The notes: generated by a model not told the origin, from the letters alone. 64,000 nucleotides of DNA from DASVUC01 sp038237225 (GCA_038237225.1 JBBRYX010000021.1:27445-91444); one strand, 5' to 3'; shown: positions 1 through 7,876, counted from the first letter of the stretch. Made by a program: numbers and translations.

Positions 1-492
1 GCGGACAACGAATCCTCGACATCAATCGGGTCGCTTCGTCGTGACCAGTTCTACGGGCATCCGCTCTCAACAGCGATCCGCAAGTATCTCGAAATGCGCC
101 GCACGCTTGGCCCGGCAACGGTCAACGACATCTACGACGCCCTATGCGCTGGCGGGTTCACATTCGAGGCGAAAAACGACACGAACGCCAAGCGGTCCCT
201 GTACATCTCGCTTGCCAAAAACTCGGTCACGTTCCACAAGTTGCCCGGCAGCACAGGCGATGGCGCGGTGTTCGGATTGCTGGAGTGGTATCCGAACGCG
301 AAGTCAGAGGATGACGAGTCCAAGAAGGGGAAGAAAAACAAAAAGAAGAAGGGCACCCCGACGCCCAAGCCCCCAGTTAACGCTGAGAGCAAAGTCACGG
401 CGGACAAAACGGAGAAAGGAGTCCCCAATGAGGAGAGTAAAAGCGCTGGTTCAGCAGCGCGGAAAAAGCACGACCCCGCTCCCATAGCTTGA
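1..492 (+). CDS. HARE-HTH-like winged-helix protein, 3' part
   Basis: The frame is open from the first base, so the start lies upstream; 163 residues are visible. Residues 17-100 look like the winged-helix fold known as HARE-HTH: FYGHPLSTAIRKYLEM, then TVNDIYDALCAGGF, then FGLLEWYP, the usual closing motif of bacterial copies as I remember them. The remainder is a low-complexity Lys/Pro/Ala tail with KKGKKNKKKKG. Such domains are proposed to bind DNA or act in restriction and chromatin contexts, but the specific role here is unknown. An internal ATG at 94 would cut into the domain and is unlikely to be the start. The stop overlaps the hairpin at 469-513. Confidence 0.7.
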   Translation, partial: ADNESSTSIGSLRRDQFYGHPLSTAIRKYLEMRRTLGPATVNDIYDALCAGGFTFEAKNDTNAKRSLYISLAKNSVTFHKLPGSTGDGAVFGLLEWYPNAKSEDDESKKGKKNKKKKGTPTPKPPVNAESKVTADKTEKGVPNEESKSAGSAARKKHDPAPIA

Positions 493-513
493 CGGCGGGG
501 TAGCGGGGTCGTG
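469..513. terminator. Strong hairpin at the end of the winged-helix gene
   Basis: CACGACCCCGCT (469-480) pairs perfectly with AGCGGGGTCGTG (502-513), and inner C/G runs extend the stem. No T-run follows on the plus strand. Read on the minus strand the stem is followed by CTTTTTCC, so it looks more like a minus-strand or bidirectional terminator, although no minus-strand gene is evident nearby. It separates gene 1 from the tRNA-Leu. Confidence 0.5.
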
Positions 514-565
514 ACCTGATCTCCCCCGTGAGTGACTGTAAAAGTCGCCCACGGGCTTGCAACGT

Positions 566-668
566 GCGGCAGTGGTGAAACTGGTAAACACGGAGGACTT
601 AGACTCCTGCGGGGCGCGGCCTCCAAAACCGAGTACGTCCCTTGCGGGTTCGATTCCCGTCTGCCGTA
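566..668 (+). tRNA. tRNA-Leu (anticodon UAG)
   Basis: Acceptor GCGGCAG (566-572) pairs with CTGCCGT (661-667), with discriminator A at 668 and no encoded CCA. The D-arm has the GG pair (CTGGTAA). The anticodon loop is CTTAGAC (598-604), giving UAG, and the T-arm is GCGGG-TTCGATT-CCCGT. A long class II variable arm supports Leu identity. At about 34 nt (610-643) it is longer than usual for leucine tRNAs, giving a 103-nt gene, and the anticodon stem has a G-G at its base. The tRNA identity is clear; the exact folding of the variable region is not. Confidence 0.85.
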
Positions 669-717
669 TTTTCAACAACATCGTCATTATAACGTGTTAC
701 AAGGTAAAATGCGCGCC

Positions 718-858
718 ATGGCAAAAAAGCTCCCACAAACGCCCAAAGTCAAGCCCGGGCACAAGCCGGACATCCTCAAGATCGAGGGCAACTGGGAGGA
801 CGCGGTGGCCAAGTCGTTAAAGAAAAAGAAACCCGCCACGGGTTGGCCGAAGAAATAG
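718..858 (+). CDS. Small conserved-looking basic protein, 46 residues
   Basis: The product starts MAKKLPQTPKVKPGHKP and contains KIEGNWEDAVAKSLKKKKP, ending GWPKK. It is very Lys-rich, has no membrane segment and no recognisable catalytic motif. I recall short planctomycete proteins with the same IEGNWEDAV...KKxP-x-GWP pattern, but the function is unknown. The ATG at 718 is preferred; another in-frame ATG at 709 would add three residues. It lies 50 nt downstream of the tRNA-Leu and may be cotranscribed with it. Confidence 0.6.
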   Translation: MAKKLPQTPKVKPGHKPDILKIEGNWEDAVAKSLKKKKPATGWPKK

Positions 859-927
859 ACGACGTTCTGCCGTCTGCTCACAAGTCCTTTAGCATTATTT
901 CGACATTGCGTAAGAGGCATACTTCCC

Positions 928-956
928 TTGACAAATACCAAACAATACCCTAATAT
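928..956 (+). promoter_or_regulatory. Sigma70-type promoter upstream of rpsL
   Basis: TTGACA (928-933), a 17-nt spacer, then TAATAT (951-956). Both boxes are at or near consensus. The predicted start near 963 gives a leader of about 220 nt before rpsL. Nothing else is evident in the 324-nt gap 859-1182, so a leader-based control element is possible but I see no clear fold. Confidence 0.7.
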
Positions 957-1182
957 TATCTCGCGTCAAATCGATTCGACGCCAACCAGAAGCGGTGCGC
1001 CATGAAACAGCCAACCGGCCATCAAGCCCGAATCGGATACAAAAGGATACAAACGGATATGCTGGCGCCGAATTCGTCCCCGCCAAGCACCTCTCTTGTC
1101 TCACCGTCCCCCATTCCCTATACTTCGCCCCCTTCGCTTTCGAAGGCTATGTAGTTTCCCGTGCAAAAAATTAAGGACTGAA

Positions 1183-1554
1183 ATGCCCACGATCAATCAA
1201 CTGATCAAAAAGCCCCGCCGGCCTCTCGCCAGGATCAACAAGGTCAAGGATCTCGAAGCATCCCCGCAAAAACGCGGCGTCTGCCTTCAGGTCAAGACCA
1301 TGACCCCTAAAAAGCCCAACTCCGCGCTCCGCAAAATCGCCCGCGTGCGCCTGAGCAACGGCAAAGAGGTCACCGCATACATCCCCGGCGAAGAGCACAA
1401 CCTCCAGGAACACTCCATCGTCCTCGTTCGCGGCGGCCGCGTCCGAGACCTCCCCGGCGTCCGCTACCACATCGTCCGCGGCACCCTCGACACCCTCGGT
1501 GTCGACGGTCGCAAACGATCCCGCTCAAAGTACGGCGCCAAAAAAGGTAAGTAA
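1183..1554 (+). CDS. rpsL: 30S ribosomal protein S12
   Basis: The 123-residue product is full length for S12, the decoding-centre protein of the small subunit. It opens with MPTINQLIKKPRR and carries the near-invariant KTMTPKKPNSALRK and GRVRDLPGVRYH segments, where streptomycin-resistance mutations occur in other bacteria. The ATG at 1183 follows TAAGGAC, while earlier in-frame codons give a non-S12 extension. rpsG follows after 124 nt containing a hairpin. In this window rpsL-rpsG are not preceded by rpoBC and not followed by fusA, unlike the common str operon order. Confidence 0.97.
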   Translation: MPTINQLIKKPRRPLARINKVKDLEASPQKRGVCLQVKTMTPKKPNSALRKIARVRLSNGKEVTAYIPGEEHNLQEHSIVLVRGGRVRDLPGVRYHIVRGTLDTLGVDGRKRSRSKYGAKKGK

Positions 1555-1564
1555 AAAACGTATT

Positions 1565-1598
1565 TCCCGTGCGGGAGCCCAGCGGCTCCGCCGCGGGA
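1565..1598 (+). promoter_or_regulatory. rpsL-rpsG intercistronic hairpin
   Basis: TCCCGTG (1565-1571) pairs with CGCGGGA (1592-1598, one G-U). A 2x2 internal loop is followed by GGAGCC (1574-1579) and GGCTCC (1584-1589) around a CAGC tetraloop. In E. coli the S7 protein binds the rpsL-rpsG intercistronic region to repress its own translation. This stem is in the equivalent position, but its use by S7 here is inference. No T-run follows, so it is not a simple terminator. Confidence 0.45.
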
Positions 1599-1678
1599 CC
1601 ATTTTGTCATCCGGAGTATTCCTGCCCGCGTGCGGCAGGGAGAAACATCAATAGACAACGGAAAGAAAGGTTTCGATC

Positions 1679-2155
<477 letters not shown>

Positions 2156-2181
2156 TCGATTTCGATTCCAAAAACAGAACG

Positions 2182-2210
2182 CCCACGGAGCTTTCCTCCG
2201 TGGGTTTTTT
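2182..2210 (+). terminator. Rho-independent terminator of rpsL-rpsG
   Basis: CCCACGGAG (2182-2190), loop CTTTC, and CTCCGTGGG (2196-2204) form a perfect 9-bp stem followed by six T residues. Confidence 0.9.
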
Positions 2211-2216
2211 GGGGAA

Positions 2217-2249
2217 CAAAAAAAGACGACCGGGATGGTCCCGGTCGTC
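2217..2249 (-). terminator. Rho-independent terminator facing the ribosomal unit
   Basis: GACGACCGGGA (2225-2235) and TCCCGGTCGTC (2239-2249) form a perfect 11-bp stem with a 3-nt loop. On the minus strand the stem is followed by a run of seven T. It fits the 54-residue minus-strand gene ending at 2292. Together with the plus-strand terminator 15 nt away it insulates two convergent units. Confidence 0.8.
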
Positions 2250-2291
2250 GTGAATCTTTCCTGTCCTATCCGGTGCTCAGCCGGACAGGGG

Positions 2292-2456
2292 TCAGCGAGA
2301 ACGCCTTCGGCGCGAGGCTTGGAGCGTGTCGCTCGCCAGCGCCAGCTTCGCGAGCATCCGGCCGAAGCCGGTGCTCGTCCCGGCACTCCGGCTCGAAGCG
2401 CGGGGGACCGAGGTGCGACGCTTCGCACTGACCGAGCGGTAAACGGTATGGGCCAT
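2292..2456 (-). CDS. Small arginine/serine-rich basic protein, 54 residues
   Basis: The product runs from MAHTVYRSVSAKRR to the C-terminal QASRRRRSR. It is strongly basic, Ser/Thr-rich and lacks hydrophobic segments. Support for expression is positional: the ATG is preceded by AAAGGAGG with a 4-nt spacer (revcomp of 2461-2468), a near-perfect Shine-Dalgarno, and a strong terminator lies 43 nt after the stop. The gene is divergent from serS. A nucleic-acid or ribosome-associated role is possible from charge alone; I do not recognise a family. Confidence 0.6.
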   Translation of the reverse strand: MAHTVYRSVSAKRRTSVPRASSRSAGTSTGFGRMLAKLALASDTLQASRRRRSR

Positions 2457-2638
2457 GAGACCTCCTTTCAAAATCGAACAACAATCTCTGGCCGGGAGGC
2501 ACCTTACCGAACCGAAATCCCGCCGCTCAAGAGAATTTTCCTTTCGCGACGGTCCGGATAAATGTTTCCGCCCTGGCGCCCGCGCCAACGCGGGTTCGGG
2601 TAGACGCGCTGGCGCAATGCGATTAAGAAGGAACGATC

Positions 2639-3955
2639 ATGGTTGATCTGAAAGACCTGCGTGAAAACCCCGACAAGTACCGCGAAGCCGCCCGCCAGAA
2701 ACGCATCAACGTCGACATCGATTCGCTCCTGACTTTGGAGAACCAGCATCGTTCGCTGGAAGCGAAAAGACAGCAGTTGACGGCCGAGAAGAACACGATC
2801 GGGAAGCAGATTGGCCAGCTCGCGGGGCAGTTAAAGAAAGCCGCCCCCGATCAGCAGGCGAAGCTTCAGGAGGAAATGAAAAAGCTCCAACAGCGACCGA
2901 CGGAGCTGAAGGCGGAGGAGCAGGCGCTTGACGAGCGGATCGCAGGGTTTGCGCCGAAGATCAGCGATTTGCTTCTTCGCGTTCCGCAGCCGGCGGATCC
3001 GGATGTGCCGGTGGGCAAGGACGATACCGAGAATGTCGAGATCAGGAAGTGGGGCACGATTCGTCAGTTTGAGTTTGAGCCGAAGGATCACATCACCTTG
3101 GCGACACAACTCGGCGTCGTCGACTTCGAGCGCGGCGTCAAACTCGCCGGCACGCGCAGCTACTTTCTCATTGGCGCCGGTGCGCTTCTCCATCAAGCGG
3201 TCTTGCGATTGGCGCTGGACCTCATGATCGAGCGCGGGTTTGTGCCGATGACCGTGCCGGTGATGGTGCGTGAGCCGGCGATGACCGGCACCGGTTACTT
3301 TCCGCTCGGGCGCGAACAAAGCTATGAGCTGAGCACTGAGGACCCGCTCAAGTATCTCGTCGGCACTTCGGAAGTTCCGCTCACCGCATTTCACATGGAC
3401 GAGACGCTCGAGGCGAAGGACCTGCCGAAGAAGTATGTCGCCATGAGCCCGTGCTTCCGCCGCGAAGCGGGGACGTACGGCAAGGACACCGCGGGACTTT
3501 ATCGCATCCACCAGTTCGACAAGGTCGAGCAGGTGGTCATCTGCCGGAACGACGTTGAAGAGTCGAAGAAGTGGCACCAGCAGATTCTTCAAAATTCCGA
3601 GGACGTGCTGCAGAAACTGAATCTTCCGTATCGTGTCGTCTACGTGTGCACAGGAGATCTCGGCCAGGGTCAGATCGCGAAGTATGATCTTGAAACCTGG
3701 ATGCCCAGCCGGAAGAGCTTTGGCGAGACGCATTCGGCGAGTCGATTTTATGATTTCCAGGCGCGGCGGTTGAACCTGCGTTATCGAGACGAAGACGGCA
3801 AGGTAAAGATCTGTCACACGCTGAACAACACGGTGATCGCGAGCCCGCGGGTTTTGATTCCGATCCTGGAGCTGTTTCAGAACGCCGATGGAAGCGTCAC
3901 GGTGCCGGAGGCATTGCGTCCGTACATGGGTGGGCGCGAGCGGATCGAAAAGTAG
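2639..3955 (+). CDS. serS: Seryl-tRNA synthetase
   Basis: The enzyme charges tRNA-Ser (and tRNA-Sec where present) with serine using ATP; it is a cytosolic class II homodimer. The 438-residue product has the N-terminal long coiled-coil arm (about residues 30-105, rich in Gln/Lys/Glu) that grips the tRNA variable arm. Class II motif 2 is CFRREAGTYGKD (around residue 271) and motif 3 lies near TLNNTVIASPRVLIPILE. TGTGYFPLGRE and VGTSEVPLTAFH are typical serine-pocket surroundings. The ATG at 2639 follows AGAAGGA. The gene ends 6 nt from a convergent minus-strand gene, leaving no room for an intergenic terminator. Confidence 0.97.
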   Translation: MVDLKDLRENPDKYREAARQKRINVDIDSLLTLENQHRSLEAKRQQLTAEKNTIGKQIGQLAGQLKKAAPDQQAKLQEEMKKLQQRPTELKAEEQALDERIAGFAPKISDLLLRVPQPADPDVPVGKDDTENVEIRKWGTIRQFEFEPKDHITLATQLGVVDFERGVKLAGTRSYFLIGAGALLHQAVLRLALDLMIERGFVPMTVPVMVREPAMTGTGYFPLGREQSYELSTEDPLKYLVGTSEVPLTAFHMDETLEAKDLPKKYVAMSPCFRREAGTYGKDTAGLYRIHQFDKVEQVVICRNDVEESKKWHQQILQNSEDVLQKLNLPYRVVYVCTGDLGQGQIAKYDLETWMPSRKSFGETHSASRFYDFQARRLNLRYRDEDGKVKICHTLNNTVIASPRVLIPILELFQNADGSVTVPEALRPYMGGRERIEK

Positions 3956-3961
3956 GGCGGG

Positions 3962-5044
3962 TTAGCTCAGCAGCAGCTCCAGTTCCTCCCTTCCCATGTT
4001 CGCCAAGACGCTGTTGTCCTCGTTGAGGATTGCATCAGCAAGGTCGCGCTTCGACTGTTGGAGTTGCAACACTTTTTCCTCGACCGTGTCCTTGGCGATC
4101 AGGCGGTAAGTGAAGACGCGTTTGTCCTGCCCGATGCGGTGCGTGCGATCGATCGCCTGGGCCTCGACGGCGGGGTTCCACCAGGGATCGAGGAGGAAAA
4201 CATAATCGGCGGCGGTCAGGTTCAGACCCACGCCGCCGGCCTTGAGGCTGATCAAGAAGAGCTTGCATTCGCGATCGGTTTGGAATCGGTTGACCCGGGC
4301 CTGGCGGTGGCGCGTCTTGCCATCCAGGTATTCGTAGACGACCTTTTTTTCGTCGAGGCGATTGCGGACGATGGCGAGGAGGCTGGTGAACTGCGAGAAG
4401 ACGAGCGCCTTGTGTCCTTCGGCAAGCACATCCTCGAGCTGCTGAAGCAGGGCATCAAGCTTGGCGCTCGGGGTCTTCATATGGCCGCGGTCGACGAGCG
4501 CGGGATGGCATGCCGCCTGGCGCAGGCGCAGCAGCGCTTCCAGCACGTGGATCTTCGATTTGTTCAGCCCATCGCGCGTGATGCGCGTGAGCAGCGACTG
4601 GCGGTAGTGATCGCGCAGCTCATCGTAAAGTTTGCGCTGCTGGGGATCGAGCTCGCAGAAGACGGTTTGCTCGAGCTTTTCGGGAAGCTCGGGGGCGGTG
4701 CTTTTATCGAGCGAGACAAGAATGCGATCGTTTTGTTCGGTCCAGAGCAGGATAGCCGGGTCGAGAATGTGTACTTCGTTAAAACTGCGGGCGGAAAGGA
4801 AATCCAGAACGTCGGAGATAAACCGTCGGGCGAATGGGGTGAAGGTGCGGATTTTAAATGATCGAGTAGGCAGGTGGAATTGCACGCCTTTCACCAGATC
4901 GGAATAGGAAAGCGTTGGTTGGTCTTTCCTGCGCGCGGCGGAGGCGAGTCGATCGTAGAGTAATTCGAGCGCGTCGAGATTCAACTCAGCGTGAGGGAAT
5001 TGCTGAGTTGCGAGATTGCGCGTAATGGTTTCAACTTCGGTCAT
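3962..5044 (-). CDS. Chimeric SNF2-type helicase C-terminal half
   Basis: From about residue 130 of 360 this is a SNF2/SWI2 ATPase C-terminal RecA lobe: LEQTVFCELDPQQRKLYDELR, HKALVFSQFTSLL, FLISLKAGGVGLNLTAADYV (motif V region), DPWWNPAVEAQAIDRTHRIGQ (motif VI) and an EEKVLQLQ tail. The N-terminal lobe with Walker A and DExx motifs is absent. In its place are about 120 residues beginning MTEVETITRNLATQQ that I do not recognise as helicase. A single-lobe protein should not be an ATP-driven translocase, so this is probably a deletion-fusion remnant or a repurposed regulator. The ATG at 5044 is preferred over the GTG at 5110. It lies downstream of the chloride channel gene on the same strand. 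Confidence 0.75.
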   Translation of the reverse strand: MTEVETITRNLATQQFPHAELNLDALELLYDRLASAARRKDQPTLSYSDLVKGVQFHLPTRSFKIRTFTPFARRFISDVLDFLSARSFNEVHILDPAILLWTEQNDRILVSLDKSTAPELPEKLEQTVFCELDPQQRKLYDELRDHYRQSLLTRITRDGLNKSKIHVLEALLRLRQAACHPALVDRGHMKTPSAKLDALLQQLEDVLAEGHKALVFSQFTSLLAIVRNRLDEKKVVYEYLDGKTRHRQARVNRFQTDRECKLFLISLKAGGVGLNLTAADYVFLLDPWWNPAVEAQAIDRTHRIGQDKRVFTYRLIAKDTVEEKVLQLQQSKRDLADAILNEDNSVLANMGREELELLLS

Positions 5045-5126
5045 GATATTGCGGGGATGGCGACAGGAATAGTATAGCGTCCGATGCCAAATCGTGTTGA
5101 TAATTGCCACGTCTGGGGCTCGATGA

Positions 5127-7028
5127 TCATGTTTCCGCGAGTGCGCGCTGATAGCGTTTCATGAGGTTTGCGCGGCTGATTAGCCCGATGACTCTTGCGG
5201 AGTCTTTGGAGATGCAGACGGGGAGGCGGGCGGTGTCGTGGAGGGAGAAGCGGTCGAGGACGGAGGCGAGGTCGTCGGTGAAGCCGATGAGGGGGATTTC
5301 GGTGCGCATGATTTCACCGGCGGTGAGGAGTGGGATGGCTTCGCGTTGGAAGAGTGCGGTTTTGAGGTCGTCGGCGAGGACCATTCCGAGGTAGACGCCG
5401 CGGGAATCGTAGACGACGAAGTCGGCGGTGCCGTTGGCTTCGGCGAGGTCGAGGACGTGCTGGAGGGGGTCGGCGATTTTGACGATTGTTGAGGGTTCGA
5501 GGTCGACTTGTTCGACGGTGAGACGACGGAGGAGGGTGAGATCGGAGCCGGTGCCGACGCGGATGCCTCGGCGGCGGAGATCGAGGGTGTAGATGGAATC
5601 GCGGCTGAGGAGTTGGCTGGTGGCGGCGGCGACGATGGTGGTGAGCATACCGGGAAGGACGATGTGCTGATTGCGGGTGACTTCGAAGAGGATGAGGATT
5701 GAGGCGAGTGGCGCGTGGACGACGGCGGCGAGAACAGCGCCCATGGCGACGAGGGCGCAGGCTTGAGGAGGGAGGGCGGTGGCGAGGTGGGAGTGGTTGA
5801 GGACGAGGCCGACCGCGCCTCCGGTGACGGCGCCGAGGAAGAGTGAGGGTGCAATGATTCCACCAGCGCCGCCGGAGCCGAGGGTTAGGGCGGTTCCGAT
5901 GATTTTGGCGAAGCAGAGGAAGAGGAGGATTGCGAAGAGGCCGAGCCAGGAGGGGAGTTGGTTGTAGAAGGTTGCGGAGAGCATGGGTCGGACGGCTCCG
6001 TAGCCGTCGCCGAAGAAGGCGGGCATTTCGTATTGTTGGAAGGGGATGAACTTTTCGCGGCCGAGGATCCAGTGGGCGAGGATGAGGACGTAGAGGAGGC
6101 CGAGGACGCCGAGGAGTGCGCCACCGAGTGCGGGCTTGAGGACGTTGGGGAGCTTCATGTGTGCGAAGGTGTCTTCCGCGGCGCGCATGGCGCGGATCAT
6201 GGCGACGCCGACTAAGCCGCAGATGATTCCGAGGAGTACGAAGTGTGCGGCGTGTGCGAGGTCGAAGCCGGAGTAGCTGGTGGATGCTTCGCCGGGGACG
6301 AAGAAGATGGCGTTGTATTGTTCGTGCAGTACGCCGCGATGTTCGAGGTTGGTGAAGAGCGCCTGGGTTGCGAAGTTGGCGATGACGGAAGCGATCACGA
6401 GGGGGGTGAGGGTGCGGAGGGAGAAATCGCGGAGGATGACTTCGAGTGTGAAGAGGAGTCCGCCGATGGGTGCGTTGAAGATGGCGCTGATTCCGGCGGC
6501 GGACCCGCATCCGATGAGGACGGGCATGTTGTGGCGTGGGATTCGGAAGAGCTGTCCGATTGCGGAGGCGATGCCGGCGCCGATGTGTACGATGGGTCCT
6601 TCGGCTCCGGCGGAGCCTCCGGATCCGATGGTGAGAGCGCTAGTGACAATTTTGCTGAGGGCGGAGCGAACGCGGATGACGCCTGAGGATCGGAGGACGG
6701 ATTCGAGGACGTCGACGATTCCGTGTCCTTCGCGTTCGCGCATGATGTACCGGGAGAAGACGGCGACAGCGAGTCCGCCGGCGGCGGGGATAGCGATGAG
6801 AAGCCAGGCGCCGCGTCCGTAGAGGAAGGATTCGGGGACTTGTCCGTAGGTGTGGTGTCGGATGAAGACGATGAGCCCGTGGAAGCTGACGGCGGCGGCG
6901 GCGGTGATGAGGCCGATGATGACGGCGAGGATGACGTGGAAGGAATGCTCGGAGAACCCGAAGCGGACGAAGAGACGGACGAGGGCGATTCGGAGTCGGG
7001 CGCCGGCCGCGGTGATGGGAGAGAGCAT
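5127..7028 (-). CDS. ClC-family chloride channel with CBS domains
   Basis: The 633-residue membrane protein has the ClC core (about residues 30-480) plus two C-terminal CBS domains (about 505-633) expected to bind nucleotides and gate transport. Selectivity motifs are GSGGSAGAEGP (135-145), with the gating glutamate Glu143, and GSGGAGGIIAPSLFLGA (384-400). In FTLEV (193-197), aligned by eye to the E. coli ClC segment FIIEE, the inner proton glutamate (Glu203) is Val197. That change is typical of ClC channels rather than H+/Cl- exchangers. The function is anion flow across the inner membrane, and the channel-versus-antiporter assignment is inference. Confidence 0.9.
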   Translation of the reverse strand: MLSPITAAGARLRIALVRLFVRFGFSEHSFHVILAVIIGLITAAAAVSFHGLIVFIRHHTYGQVPESFLYGRGAWLLIAIPAAGGLAVAVFSRYIMREREGHGIVDVLESVLRSSGVIRVRSALSKIVTSALTIGSGGSAGAEGPIVHIGAGIASAIGQLFRIPRHNMPVLIGCGSAAGISAIFNAPIGGLLFTLEVILRDFSLRTLTPLVIASVIANFATQALFTNLEHRGVLHEQYNAIFFVPGEASTSYSGFDLAHAAHFVLLGIICGLVGVAMIRAMRAAEDTFAHMKLPNVLKPALGGALLGVLGLLYVLILAHWILGREKFIPFQQYEMPAFFGDGYGAVRPMLSATFYNQLPSWLGLFAILLFLCFAKIIGTALTLGSGGAGGIIAPSLFLGAVTGGAVGLVLNHSHLATALPPQACALVAMGAVLAAVVHAPLASILILFEVTRNQHIVLPGMLTTIVAAATSQLLSRDSIYTLDLRRRGIRVGTGSDLTLLRRLTVEQVDLEPSTIVKIADPLQHVLDLAEANGTADFVVYDSRGVYLGMVLADDLKTALFQREAIPLLTAGEIMRTEIPLIGFTDDLASVLDRFSLHDTARLPVCISKDSARVIGLISRANLMKRYQRALAET

Positions 7029-7149
7029 GGGGTCGAGGATAGGGGCGGGAGGGAGGGGGGGGAATTGGTGATTGTGTGATTGTGTGATTGACGATTGGTT
7101 TGGGTTGGTGGGGCGAGGTGGTGTCCGCGGCGGCTGAGGGCGAGTGGGG

Positions 7150-7434
7150 ATCGGGCGGCGCGGTGGCTGGTGGGGGCGTAGGGGTGGTTGGGTTGCTTGA
7201 AGACGATGTTGAGGGTGTCGATGAGTAGGATGCGGTATTGGTCGGAGGCATGGGCGAGGGTTTGGAGCGGGGTGCGGTTGACGAGCAGGTCGACGGGGGC
7301 GAGTTGGGAGTCTGTTGGCTGGTCGGAGTCAGACAGAAAGTCATCTGGGATGGGGCATTTTTGGGCATTTTGGGGCATGGGGAGCGCCGCCGATAACGGG
7401 GTTGGGGTTGGGTGGGGGATTTGTCGGTGAGCAT
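7150..7434 (-). other. Possible small gene, frame unresolved, upstream of the ClC gene
   Basis: An ATG at 7434 has AAGGGAGG 5 nt upstream and a promoter behind it. Its own frame soon becomes Pro/Ser/Thr low complexity. Another frame from the ATG at 7378 encodes a protein-like stretch (VDLLVNRTPLQTLAHASDQ, then ILLIDTLNIVFKQP). Neither frame stops before entering the channel gene in antiparallel-looking codon shadow. A frameshift between 7434 and 7378 and a lost stop would explain this, suggesting a decaying gene or a sequencing indel. The rest of 7029-7588 holds short GATTGTGT repeats and nothing else I can identify. Confidence 0.35.
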
Positions 7435-7462
7435 TGGAGCCTCCCTTGTGAACACCGAGGTG

Positions 7463-7491
7463 ATTTTGGAGTTATGTTAGGTTATTGTCAA
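7463..7491 (-). promoter_or_regulatory. Promoter-like sequence for the small minus-strand gene
   Basis: On the minus strand TTGACA (7491-7486), a 17-nt spacer, then CAAAAT (7468-7463). The predicted start would leave a leader of about 22 nt before the AAGGGAGG/ATG at 7434. It could also serve the chloride channel gene. Confidence 0.5.
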
Positions 7492-7588
7492 GTGTTGAGT
7501 TGCGCGTGCTCGCGGTGATGGCGAGTGGGGGGGTATGCGAGACATGCACCCGCTGAAGCGGGGCACGTCTTGGTCGGATGGAGATGAG

Positions 7589-7662
7589 TACCCGCGACAG
7601 GATTCGAACCTGTGACCTCCGGTTTAGGAAACCAGCGCTCTATCCAACTGAGCTACGCGGGC
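7589..7662 (-). tRNA. tRNA-Arg (anticodon CCU)
   Basis: On the minus strand acceptor GCCCGCG pairs with CGCGGGT. The D-arm is GCTCAGTTGGATAGAGC, the anticodon loop TTCCTAA gives CCU (7626-7628), and the T-arm is ACAGG-TTCGAAT-CCTGT. The gene is 74 nt with discriminator A and no encoded CCA. It reads AGG codons. Confidence 0.95.
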
Positions 7663-7691
7663 GCGGGCTTAACGGTATCTTGGTGGGGGGG

Positions 7692-7833
7692 GATGGGCAA
7701 GAGGGAAGGGGCAAGAGGCAAGGGGCAAGGGGCAAGAGGCAAGGGGCAAGGGGCAAGAGGCAAGGGGCAAGGGGCAAGAGGCAAGAGGCAAGGGGCAAGA
7801 GGCGAGAGGCGAGACGCGAGAGGCGAGACGCGA
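7692..7833. repeat. Purine-rich 7-mer tandem repeat
   Basis: About twenty tandem copies of GGGCAAG or AGGCAAG grade into AGGCGAG/ACGCGAG variants, in a higher-order unit of roughly 21 bp. The plus strand is almost pure purine apart from one C per unit. It starts 30 nt beyond the tRNA-Arg. It is open in several frames (Gly-Lys-Arg-Gln-Ala repeats), which explains open frames here that are not genes. Confidence 0.85.
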
Positions 7834-7861
7834 GAGGGTTGGTGCGTGGGGATACGCCCAG

Positions 7862-7876
7862 GCGCATAATATGCGC
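7862..7876. promoter_or_regulatory. Palindrome upstream of the two-partner secretion genes
   Basis: GCGCATA-A-TATGCGC is a perfect palindrome with 7-bp arms, 205 nt upstream of the TpsB start. It could be an operator for an unknown dimeric regulator. Position and symmetry are the only evidence. Confidence 0.3.

Noticed and set aside
5314..7378. Minus-strand open frames overlapping the chloride channel gene in other frames
   Set aside because: Composition is almost only Arg/Pro/His or Ser/Pro, as expected for out-of-frame reading of the channel gene; only the part above 7150 is protein-like.
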